A stretch of 64,000 nucleotides of DNA, taken from the NCBI RefSeq assembly GCF_034008635.1, contig NZ_CP125378.1, positions 4,030,501 through 4,094,500 of the forward strand, read 5' to 3'. Below the pieces are notes generated by a model. That model was not told the origin of the DNA and ran no database searches. It saw only the letters and a list, made by a program, of their open reading frames with translations. Source of the DNA: Pseudomonas sp. P8_229 (GTDB lineage: Bacteria > Pseudomonadota > Gammaproteobacteria > Pseudomonadales > Pseudomonadaceae). The stretch's first letter is position 1, and each line of letters begins with the position of its first letter. This document shows positions 36,039-43,738 of the stretch, one piece after another. Both the position numbers and the translations under genes were made by a program.

Positions 36039-36758
36039 ATGTCGTACTGGCAGGCTGAACTGTTGGAAAACGCCATGTCTGCAACGGATGTCGAATTATT
36101 GTTCGACAATATCAAGACCGTTGCCAGGCAGTTGGAGTTTGATTATGTGGCCTATGGTTCACGCAGGCTTTTTCCTATCACCAAACCTTGCCTGTTTCTC
36201 GCCAATAACTACTCTCCCGCCTGGCAAGCTGCCTATTCCGCCAATCGTTACCTGGAAATCGACCCTTACGTCATGCGCGCAATGCGCAGTGTGAAACCGG
36301 TGCTGTGGGACGCCGAACTCAAGACTCAGGCGCCTGAGTTCTGGCAGGAGGCGCAGTCTCACGGACTCTCGGAGGGCTGGGGGCAAACGCTGCTCAACAG
36401 CGAAACTCAAGGGCTGGTGACATTTGCCCGGGGCGGCGAGACGATCACCGCGCTGGAACTCGAGACCAAACAGGCGGAGTTGTCCTGGCTGGCCCAGATT
36501 ACCCATTTGGGCCTCACCCGATTACAAATGCGCGGGGCGGATTCTGTTCTGCCAGTGCCGATCGAGTTGTCGCAGCGAGAAAAGGAAATCCTCCAATGGA
36601 CGGCTGACGGAAAGTCATCGGACGATGTTTCGGTGATCCTCGGCATCAGCAAAAGGACGGTGAACTTCCATATAAATCATTGCCTGAAGAAGCTTGGTTG
36701 CCAAAACAAGATTGCTGCTGCGGTTAAAGCTTCTTTGATGGGGCTGCTCTGGAAATAA
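36039..36758 (+). CDS. LuxR-family quorum-sensing regulator
   Basis: Regulator of 239 residues. The autoinducer-binding domain keeps the key residues Trp62, Tyr66, Asp75-Pro76 and Trp90, so it should bind an AHL. The C-terminal GerE/LuxR helix-turn-helix is LSQREKEILQWTADGKSSDD followed by VSVILGISKRTVNFHINHCL. AAGGAA precedes the ATG. It is divergent from luxI and most likely acts at the lux box between them. Confidence 0.95.
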   Translation: MSYWQAELLENAMSATDVELLFDNIKTVARQLEFDYVAYGSRRLFPITKPCLFLANNYSPAWQAAYSANRYLEIDPYVMRAMRSVKPVLWDAELKTQAPEFWQEAQSHGLSEGWGQTLLNSETQGLVTFARGGETITALELETKQAELSWLAQITHLGLTRLQMRGADSVLPVPIELSQREKEILQWTADGKSSDDVSVILGISKRTVNFHINHCLKKLGCQNKIAAAVKASLMGLLWK

Positions 36759-37087
36759 TTACAACAATAATTTATTGAATGACTGGCTGCCTGGTCAATA
36801 ACCGGGGTGAATGTGAGCAAGTTCACATATTTAGCCGGTCAGTCATATTTCGCTTATAAGCCAATACCTTTTCGAACGTAATTAATTCATCAAGAAATTT
36901 CAGTTATACCGTCACAATCAATTCTGCTGACGGTAGTTGATCTGCGGTGCGACCAAACGCCACGGCGCAGGTTTTATGCCGGCTCGCCATGATGCGTGGC
37001 CTTGTTTCTGCATGGCACAAAGCGCATACAGAAAACCGTCACGTCCAACCGGCATCATCCGCTCGCATCGGGCTAAGGAACATCATC
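36759..37087. other. Intergenic region luxR-psiE with regulatory palindromes
   Basis: 329 bases, AT-rich. It contains a perfect CRP/Vfr-type site at 36812-36827 and a perfect 8-bp inverted repeat TACCGTCA-N13-TGACGGTA at 36907-36935. No convincing gene. Confidence 0.6.
36812..36827. promoter_or_regulatory. Perfect CRP/Vfr consensus site
   Basis: TGTGAGCAAGTTCACA fits TGTGA-N6-TCACA exactly. It lies about 260 bases before psiE, a gene under CRP and PhoB control in E. coli, and 54 bases after the luxR stop. Confidence 0.6.
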
Positions 37088-37588
37088 GTGAAAATAAACT
37101 GGGCCGAGAAACTGCGGCAAAACGTGCATCAACTGGCCGAGTCACTGGGCAACCTGTTCGTCGAGACCTTTCACTATCTGGCGCTGTTCGCCATTGGTGC
37201 GGTGACCGCGTGGGCCGCGGTGATGGAGTTCCTCGGCATGCTCGAGGAAGGCCACATCAAGATTGATGACATTCTGTTGTTGTTCATCTATCTCGAACTG
37301 GGGGCGATGGTCGGGATTTACTTCAAGACCAACCACATGCCGGTGCGCTTCCTGATCTACGTGGCGATTACCGCGCTGACGCGATTGCTGATCTCCAACG
37401 TCTCGCACCACAACCCGCCCGACATGGGCATCATCTACCTGTGCGGCGGGATTCTGCTGCTGGCGTTCTCGATCCTGGTGGTGCGTTACGCCTCGTCGCA
37501 ATTTCCCTCGGTGAAGATCGAGAAACCGCAACGCAAGCTCGGCGCCGGTTCCGGTGAACACCCCGAGATCGAGAAGGGCGAGCTTTAA
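37088..37588 (+). CDS. psiE: Phosphate-starvation-inducible PsiE family protein
   Basis: Membrane protein of 166 residues with four predicted helices (about 25-48, 58-75, 82-100 and 115-140). The PsiE features FHYLALFAIGAVTAWAAV, DILLLFIYLELGAMVGIYF and the HMPVRFLIYVAITALTRLL segment are present. Start is a GTG at 37088 with AAGGAA seven bases upstream; the ORF extends upstream in frame without homology. Function unknown; in E. coli expression responds to phosphate and cAMP-CRP. Confidence 0.88.
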   Translation: MKINWAEKLRQNVHQLAESLGNLFVETFHYLALFAIGAVTAWAAVMEFLGMLEEGHIKIDDILLLFIYLELGAMVGIYFKTNHMPVRFLIYVAITALTRLLISNVSHHNPPDMGIIYLCGGILLLAFSILVVRYASSQFPSVKIEKPQRKLGAGSGEHPEIEKGEL

Positions 37589-37902
37589 ATCCCGGCAGCC
37601 TGACGGGACGGGCCGTTGATCCGTGGCGGCGGCGGGGTCAGCCCGTCGCCGTTGGTCATTGCTTCGAGGATCGCCATCGCGCTGTGCCCTTGTTCGATGG
37701 CAATGCCGAATTGAATGCTTTGCACCAGGCGTCTGAGGCGCTTGGGGTCATTGCGCTGTTCGGCGCTGATCATGCGTTTGGCCACGACCCGGCCGTTGTT
37801 GGACAGGGTCAGCATGATGCTGCCGTCCAGCCCCTGAATGCTCAGGTTGATCTGATAGTCCGGCGCGAAGGCATCGGTAATGATCTGAAAAGGGTTGTCC
37901 AT
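37585..37902 (-). CDS. DUF3509-type protein
   Basis: Small protein of 105 residues (MDNPFQIITDAFAPDYQINL, SIQGLDGSIMLTLSNNGRVV, then SAEQRNDPKRLRRLVQSIQFG) matching the DUF3509 family known mainly from Pseudomonas. Function unknown. It is convergent with psiE and overlaps its last four bases. The 300 bases on its other side hold no gene I can support. Confidence 0.65.
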   Translation of the reverse strand: MDNPFQIITDAFAPDYQINLSIQGLDGSIMLTLSNNGRVVAKRMISAEQRNDPKRLRRLVQSIQFGIAIEQGHSAMAILEAMTNGDGLTPPPPRINGPSRQAAGI

Positions 37903-38154
37903 GATGCGTCACCGCCTGATTGAACGTGCAGTTGTTGACCGGCCGTGATCAGGTTGGTTCGCCATACCGGACCATCGGCCATTCCGTGGCCATTTCGCCA
38001 AGTGCTTCTGATAAGTGCTGTAGCAGGCTGCGGTCTTTTGCTCTTCGGTGCGTTGACGCGGGTCATCAAGAGCCAGAAATCGCGGCCTGCGGCAGTGCTT
38101 GCAGGGATGTAGCAAGGGCTATGCCGGGAACGTTTTCGCACAATGGATACGGCA

Positions 38155-38183
38155 GAAAAAAGGCGAGCACCTGGCTCGCCTTT
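38155..38183 (-). terminator. Terminator of the serine transporter gene
   Basis: GGCGAGC-ACCTG-GCTCGCC hairpin flanked by an A-run on the left and TTT on the right; the longer T-run is on the minus strand. Confidence 0.8.
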
Positions 38184-38200
38184 ATCATTTGTGGCCCGTT

Positions 38201-39502
38201 TCAGGGCAGAACCGAGTAGATGATCGCCGACAGTGCAATCAGGCCGATCAGCACCACGAATACGTTGGACACCTGACCCGAGTACTGGCGCAAGGCCGGC
38301 ACGCGGCGGATGGCGTACATCGGCATCAGGAACAACAGGCAGGCAATCACCGGTCCGCCGAGGTTTTCGATCATGCCCAGGATGCTCGGGTTGAAGGTCG
38401 CTACGGCCCAGCAACTGAGGATCATGAACAGTGCGGTCGCACGGTTCAGCCAGCTCGCCGACATCACCTTGCCACGGCCGCGCAGGCTCTTGACGATCAT
38501 GCCTTGAAAACCTTCGCTCGCGCCGATGTAGTGGCCGAGGAAGGATTTGGTGATCGCCACCAGCGCAATCAGCGGTGCGGCGTAAGCGATGACCGGCGTC
38601 TGGAAATGGTTCGCCAGGTACGACAGGATCGAAATGTTCTGCGCCTTCGCTGCTGCCAGATCCGCCGGCGACAGCGCCAGCACGCAACTGAAGCAGAAGA
38701 ACATCACCGTCACTACCATCATGCCGTGGGCGATGGCGAGGATGCCGCTGCTCTTGCGCTCGGCCTGGGCGCCATAGCGCTGCTTCTGGTCAACCGCGAA
38801 CGCGGAGATGATCGGCGAATGGTTGAACGAGAACACCATCACCGGGATAGCCAGCCACAAGGTCTTGAGGAACACCGACAGCGGCATCGCCTCCTGAGCG
38901 CTGGCGAAGAACGCGCCGTTCCAGTTGGGGATCAGGCTCAGGCCGAGCAGCAAAAGGGCGACGACGAACGGATAGACCAGCACGCTCATGGCTTTGACGA
39001 TCACGTTCTGGCCGCAACGCACGATGACCATCAGGCCGAGGATCAGCGCCAGCGACAGAATCGCCCGGGGTGGCGGGGCGATGTGCAACTGGTGTTCGAG
39101 GAAACTGCTCAGGGTGTTGGTCAGCGCGACGCTGTACACCAGCAGGATCGGGAAGATCGCGAAGAAATACAGGAGGGTGATCAGCTTGCCGGCACCGATG
39201 CCGAAGTGTTCTTCGACGACTTCGGTGATGTCGCCCGAATGCCCGGACAGCACGAAGCGGGTCAGGCCCCGGTGAGCGAAGAAGGTCATCGGGAACGCCA
39301 GCAGCGCCAGCATCAGCAACGGCCAGAAACCGCCGACACCGGCATTGATCGGCAGGAACAAGGTACCGGCGCCAATCGCAGTTCCGTAAAGGCCGAGCAT
39401 CCAGGTAGTGTCAGATTTGCTCCAGCCCTTGTGGGCCGTTTCTGTGTTGCGAGTGAGATCTACAGCGGGATTTTCGGCAGCAGGTGTACGTACATCGGTC
39501 AT
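38201..39502 (-). CDS. sdaC: Serine/HAAAP-family amino acid permease
   Basis: Eleven-helix proton-coupled permease of 433 residues in the SdaC/DlsT branch of the HAAAP family. MLGLYGTAIGAGTLFLPINA in helix 1 and FSFNHSPIISAFAVDQKQRY in the middle are diagnostic. ATG at 39502 has GAGG eight bases upstream. It follows the serine deaminase gene by 86 bases on the same strand, so the pair imports and deaminates serine. Confidence 0.92.
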   Translation of the reverse strand: MTDVRTPAAENPAVDLTRNTETAHKGWSKSDTTWMLGLYGTAIGAGTLFLPINAGVGGFWPLLMLALLAFPMTFFAHRGLTRFVLSGHSGDITEVVEEHFGIGAGKLITLLYFFAIFPILLVYSVALTNTLSSFLEHQLHIAPPPRAILSLALILGLMVIVRCGQNVIVKAMSVLVYPFVVALLLLGLSLIPNWNGAFFASAQEAMPLSVFLKTLWLAIPVMVFSFNHSPIISAFAVDQKQRYGAQAERKSSGILAIAHGMMVVTVMFFCFSCVLALSPADLAAAKAQNISILSYLANHFQTPVIAYAAPLIALVAITKSFLGHYIGASEGFQGMIVKSLRGRGKVMSASWLNRATALFMILSCWAVATFNPSILGMIENLGGPVIACLLFLMPMYAIRRVPALRQYSGQVSNVFVVLIGLIALSAIIYSVLP

Positions 39503-39588
39503 CGTTTTTGCCTCGTTATTATTTTTGCTCGGGCTCACGGTTGGCAGGCCGCAAGTTGCGGCCTGCCGGGGCGGTCAGGGAATGCGCG

Positions 39589-40965
39589 TCAGCACTCCAC
39601 CCAGCTCACGGCCAGGCCACCCCGTGAAGTCTCTTTGTATTTGTCGTGCATGTCGGCGCCGGTATCGCGCATGGTGCGGATCACCCGGTCGAGGGAAATG
39701 AAATGTTTGCCGTCGCCACGCAGGGCCATTTGCGTGGCGTTGATCGCTTTCACCGCGGCGATGGCATTGCGCTCGATGCACGGCACTTGCACGAGGCCGC
39801 CGACCGGGTCGCAGGTCAGGCCGAGGTTATGTTCCAGACCGATTTCGGCGGCGTTTTCCAGTTGCTCCGGGGTCGCGCCGAGCACTTCGGCCAGGCCCGC
39901 AGCCGCCATGGCGCAGGCTGAACCGACTTCGCCCTGGCAGCCGACTTCGGCGCCGGAGATCGAGGCATTTTTCTTACACAAAATGCCGACGGCGGCGGCG
40001 CCCATGAAGAACGCGACCACGTCATCGTCGGACGCGTCCGGATTGAATTTCATGTAGTAGTGCAGCACCGCCGGAATGATCCCGGCCGCACCGTTGGTCG
40101 GTGCCGTCACCATGCGCCCGCCAGCGGCGTTCTCTTCGTTGACGGCGAGGGCGAACAGGTTGACCCATTCCATTGCCGACAGCGTTGAACTGATCACATT
40201 CGGTTTGCCGATTTCCAACAGGCTGCGGTGCAGTTTCGCCGCCCGGCGCGGCACATTCAGACCGCCGGGCAGGATGCCTTCGTGGCGCAGGCCCTGTTCG
40301 ACGCACTCGCGCATCACCGACCAGATGTGCAGCAGGCCCTTGCGGATTTCATCCTCGCTGCGCCAGGCCCGTTCGTTGGCCATCATCAGTTCCGAGACCC
40401 GCAGGCCGTGCTGCTTGCACAGGCTCAGCAGTTCGGCGGCACTGGAAAAGTCGTACGGCAGCACCACGTCACCGGCCGGCGCCACACCGGACTCGGCTTC
40501 CGCTGCTTCGATGATGAAACCGCCGCCGATCGAGTAGTACGTTTGTGTGAATAGCTCGGCGCTTTCGCCAAAGGCTGTCAGCGACATGGCGTTGGGGTGG
40601 TAGGGCAGGCTTTCATCCAGCAGCAGGAGATCGTGTTGCCAGTTGAAGGCAATTTCTCTCTGACCGGCGAGGGGCAGAAGACCGCTTTCGCACAGTTGCT
40701 GGATGCGTGGGTCGATGGTCGCCGGATCGATGCTGTCCGGCCACTCGCCCATCAGGCCCATGACCGTGGCACGGTCGGTGGCGTGGCCGACACCGGTGGC
40801 CGACAGCGAGCCGTACAAACGGATTTCCACCCGACGCACGTCGTTCAGCAACCGTTGGTCGATCAGCGCCTGGGCGAAGGTCGCGGCGGCGCGCATCGGG
40901 CCGACGGTGTGGGAACTGGACGGACCGATGCCGACCTTGAATAAATCGAAAACACTGATAGCCAT
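39589..40965 (-). CDS. sdaA: L-serine ammonia-lyase (Fe-S, single chain)
   Basis: Converts L-serine to pyruvate and ammonia with a labile 4Fe-4S cluster, 458 residues. The N-terminal substrate motif GIGPSSSHTVGPMRA and the catalytic-domain cysteines in GILCKKNASISGAEVGCQGE and GLTCDPVGGLVQVPCIERN are intact. First gene of the pair with the permease, divergent from a LysR gene that probably regulates it. Confidence 0.95.
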   Translation of the reverse strand: MAISVFDLFKVGIGPSSSHTVGPMRAAATFAQALIDQRLLNDVRRVEIRLYGSLSATGVGHATDRATVMGLMGEWPDSIDPATIDPRIQQLCESGLLPLAGQREIAFNWQHDLLLLDESLPYHPNAMSLTAFGESAELFTQTYYSIGGGFIIEAAEAESGVAPAGDVVLPYDFSSAAELLSLCKQHGLRVSELMMANERAWRSEDEIRKGLLHIWSVMRECVEQGLRHEGILPGGLNVPRRAAKLHRSLLEIGKPNVISSTLSAMEWVNLFALAVNEENAAGGRMVTAPTNGAAGIIPAVLHYYMKFNPDASDDDVVAFFMGAAAVGILCKKNASISGAEVGCQGEVGSACAMAAAGLAEVLGATPEQLENAAEIGLEHNLGLTCDPVGGLVQVPCIERNAIAAVKAINATQMALRGDGKHFISLDRVIRTMRDTGADMHDKYKETSRGGLAVSWVEC

Positions 40966-41100
40966 GCTAAAGCCTTACAAGCAATGGAGTAGGAATCGCC
41001 GCCATTTTTTGTAGGACAAGCGCAATGTCGGCGATACTGCCTACCTCGGTCTTACGTGACCAACGAAACTTCCTAAGAAAGCCTTTAGCAGGACTAAACG

Positions 41101-42048
41101 ATGAGTCGTCAATTGCATGCCCAGACCTACGTCTGGCTGCAGGTGTTTTCCTGTGCCGCGCGGCACCTGTCGTTCACCCGCTGCGCCGAAGAGCTGCACA
41201 TCACCCCTGGAGCGGTCAGCCAGCAGATCCGTCAACTGGAAGAGCGCCTTGGGTTTCGCCTGTTTCACCGTCGTGCGCGGGGCGTGGAGTTGAGCGCCGA
41301 AGGACAGCGGCTGGCGATTACGGTCAATGAAGCCTACGGCAGCATCGATGCCGAATTGCGCCGACTGGATGCCGGGATGATCAGCGGGATTCTGCGCGTG
41401 CGCTCGATTCCGTCGTTCCTCAGCAAGTGGCTGACCCCGCGTCTGCCGCGCCTGCAACAACGTTTTCCGGACATCCAGTTGCGCCTGGTCGCCGAGGACA
41501 GCAGCGTACCGTTGCACGAGGGCGACTTTGATCTGGCGATTGACCTGAACGACGGAAGCTACCCGGGGCTGTTATCCACAGCCTTGCTCGATGAGCAGAT
41601 TTTCCCGGTGTGTGCACCGAGTCTGCTGCGTGGACGCCCGCCGCTGCATGGGCCGGCGGATCTGGTGCATTTCCCGCTGCTGCACGACATCACCGCCTGG
41701 CGCGGCAGCTATGAATACGCGGAATGGGAGTTTTATCTGAACGCGATCGGCTTCGAAGGCGCCGACGTTCGGCGCGGCCACACCTTCAATCGCAATCACC
41801 TGACCATCGAAGCGGCGATCGCCGGCATGGGCGTGGCGATTGCCCGGCGTACGTTGCTCAACGATGAGCTGGAACGCGGCACCTTGATTGTGCCGTTCGG
41901 GCTGTCGGTGCCCAACCATAAACGTTACGTGTTGCTGTATGCGCCGGGGGCGTTGAGCCATCCGGGCGTGCGCGCAGTGCATGACTGGCTGGTGGAGGAG
42001 GCGGGGATTTTCCGCAGCTTGCACCCGTTGAACGACGGGCAATTGTGA
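41101..42048 (+). CDS. LysR-family regulator, divergent from sdaA
   Basis: Regulator of 315 residues of the GcvA/DsdC-like group. The winged helix contains FSCAARHLSFTRCAEELHIT and PGAVSQQIRQLEERLGFRLF; a LysR ligand domain follows. The divergent position, with 135 bases to sdaA, points to control of serine uptake and deamination. An imperfect palindrome, CTTCCTAAGAAAG, lies near its start codon. Confidence 0.87.
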   Translation: MSRQLHAQTYVWLQVFSCAARHLSFTRCAEELHITPGAVSQQIRQLEERLGFRLFHRRARGVELSAEGQRLAITVNEAYGSIDAELRRLDAGMISGILRVRSIPSFLSKWLTPRLPRLQQRFPDIQLRLVAEDSSVPLHEGDFDLAIDLNDGSYPGLLSTALLDEQIFPVCAPSLLRGRPPLHGPADLVHFPLLHDITAWRGSYEYAEWEFYLNAIGFEGADVRRGHTFNRNHLTIEAAIAGMGVAIARRTLLNDELERGTLIVPFGLSVPNHKRYVLLYAPGALSHPGVRAVHDWLVEEAGIFRSLHPLNDGQL

Positions 42049-42248
42049 GCAATTTTTGCAGGGTTGCGAGGCGACCCAACTCCCGACCTTACCAGCGACT
42101 TGCTCGGTTGTCCGGCTTTTTTTGCGTATGAATATTTATCTTTTTTCAGGGGTTGAAATGTTCGTCAGTCGGGCCGATTGTTGTAATCAAGGGGTCACGA
42201 AATCCTGTTCAAGGCCTCTTGCGAGCTAGCTGAAATAAGGGATGAACT

Positions 42249-42656
42249 ATGCAAATCCAAGTCAATAGCGATAACCATATTCAAAGCAGTAAACGACTGG
42301 AGGAGTGGGTACGTACAACCATTGAGAGCACGCTCGACCGTTATGAAGAAGACCTGACCCGTGTCGAAGTCCACCTGAGCGACGAGAACGGTGACAAACC
42401 AGGTCCCCATGACTTGCGCTGCCAACTGGAAGCGCGGCCAAAAGGCCATCAACCGATTTCCGTCACCCATAAAGCCGATTCGCTGGAACAGGCGATCGAT
42501 GGTGCAGCCGAAAAACTGGAACACGCGCTTGAGCACCTGTTTGGCAAACTGCGAGGAAAACCACGTGCCGCTGTGGTTCCATTCACCGGTAAGGCCAACG
42601 ACAAGCTGTTGGCGGAAGAGTTTGACGAGAATGAACAGGCAGCGATCAACAGTTGA
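42249..42656 (+). CDS. HPF/RaiA-type ribosome-associated protein
   Basis: Protein of 135 residues with the S30AE fold (MQIQVNSDNHIQSSKRLEEW, then LTRVEVHLSDENGDK and DGAAEKLEHALEHLFGK). Such proteins bind the 30S subunit and inactivate or protect ribosomes in stationary phase or stress. It is a stand-alone paralogue, not the one next to rpoN. GGGATG-type spacing before the ATG is ordinary. A strong terminator follows. Confidence 0.87.
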   Translation: MQIQVNSDNHIQSSKRLEEWVRTTIESTLDRYEEDLTRVEVHLSDENGDKPGPHDLRCQLEARPKGHQPISVTHKADSLEQAIDGAAEKLEHALEHLFGKLRGKPRAAVVPFTGKANDKLLAEEFDENEQAAINS

Positions 42657-42685
42657 TACGCTGATTTCATAAGCCACCCAATGAG

Positions 42686-42715
42686 AACGGGCCTGCGAAT
42701 GCAGGCCCGTTTTTG
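42686..42715 (+). terminator. Terminator of the HPF-like gene
   Basis: ACGGGCCTGC-GAAT-GCAGGCCCGT hairpin followed by TTTTT. Confidence 0.9.
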
Positions 42716-42749
42716 TTTGTGGCGGTTTTTGCGCAGGGCATAAGAAAGC

Positions 42750-43062
42750 GGCCCCTCACCCCAGCCCTCTCCCTCCGGGAGAGGGGGCCGACCGAGGTGT
42801 CTGAAGAGGTACGTCGACCTGAAAGACCGAGTGATTATGGATTCGGCAAAACGGTTTCAGGTCGATGTATTTCTGAAGCATCCCGCAATCAGTCCCCCCT
42901 CTCTCTGGGAGAGGTCCGACCGAGGTGTCTGAAGAGGTACGTCGACCTGAAAAACCGAGTCGATTATGGATTCGGTAAAGCAGAATCAGGTCGGCGTAGC
43001 TCGCAAGCATCCCCCGGTCAGTCTCCTCTCCCTCTGGGAGAGGGTTAGGGTGAGGGCATTTT
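42750..43062. repeat. Palindromic repeat cluster, left part (period 128 bp)
   Basis: Blocks of CCCTCTCCCTCCGGGAGAGG type alternate with a unit that carries GTCGACCTGAAA, GATTATGGATTCGG and an inverted TTTCAGGTCG. The CCGACCGAGG landmark recurs at 42788 and 42916, 128 bases apart. The cluster ends inside the DUF559 gene. Confidence 0.85.
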
Positions 43063-43413
43063 TCGATTCGCCGCAATTCCTATGATCTGCTCCAGCACAT
43101 CGTCCATCTGCTGGATCACCTCGAGATTACTGAAACGCGCGACTTCAATGCCCTTTTGATTCAGATAGTGCGTCCGGCGTTGGTCATGAATCAGTTCCTG
43201 CGTTTCAAAGTGCTGACCGCCATCCAGTTCAATCGCCAACTTCAGCTCAGCACAGTAAAAATCCAGCACGTAAGGCGGACAGGGAAACTGCCGACGAAAT
43301 TTCAGATTGGCGATCTGGCGGGAGCGAAGCTTTTGCCAGAGCAGGTGTTCGCAGTCGGTTTGGTTGACGCGTAACTGGCGGGCGAATTGGGCGAGGGTGG
43401 GGCGGGTTTGCAT
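43045..43413 (-). CDS. DUF559 (Vsr-like) endonuclease-domain protein
   Basis: Protein of 122 residues with the DUF559 core of the PD-(D/E)XK type: LWQKLRSRQIANLKFRRQFP, YVLDFYCAELKLAIELDGGQ, and HYLNQKGIEVARFSN. The putative catalytic Asp and ExDGxQ are present. The last residues (MPSP) are encoded by the flanking repeat. The gene lies between two stretches of the same palindromic repeat. Confidence 0.83.
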   Translation of the reverse strand: MQTRPTLAQFARQLRVNQTDCEHLLWQKLRSRQIANLKFRRQFPCPPYVLDFYCAELKLAIELDGGQHFETQELIHDQRRTHYLNQKGIEVARFSNLEVIQQMDDVLEQIIGIAANRKMPSP

Positions 43414-43460
43414 GCTTCACGATCCTTGTGAAGTTGGTTTGAAGTTTTACTGTAGACCAT

Positions 43461-43500
43461 GACCCGCTGACCCGCTGACCCGCTGACCCGCTGACCCGCT
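43461..43500. repeat. Microsatellite-like 8-bp tandem repeat, 5 copies
   Basis: GACCCGCT repeated five times without change, just upstream of the DUF559 gene. Confidence 0.95.
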
Positions 43501-43712
43501 GACCCTCACCCCAGCCCTCCCGGAGGGAGAGGGGGCCGACCGAGGTGTCTGGCGTTGTACATCGACCTGAAAGACCGAGTCGATTATGGATTCGGCAAAG
43601 CGGTTTCAGGTCGAGTCGATTATGGATTCGGCACAGCACGTTCAGTTCGGCGTACCTCGCAAGCATCCCCCAATCAGTCCCCTCTCCCTCAGGGAGAGGG
43701 CTAGGCGGGCGG
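43501..43712. repeat. Palindromic repeat cluster, right part
   Basis: Same building blocks as 42750-43062: CCCTCACCCCAGCCC, CCGACCGAGGTGTCTG, GATTATGGATTCGG (twice) and a closing CTCTCCCTCAGGGAGAG palindrome. Confidence 0.85.
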
Positions 43713-43738
43713 CGTTCCGATGAGGGGCTTTTCAATCC

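Noticed and set aside
38099..40057. 652-codon antisense frame
   Set aside because: It lies opposite the serine permease and serine deaminase genes; rich in His, Gln and Arg like other shadow frames.
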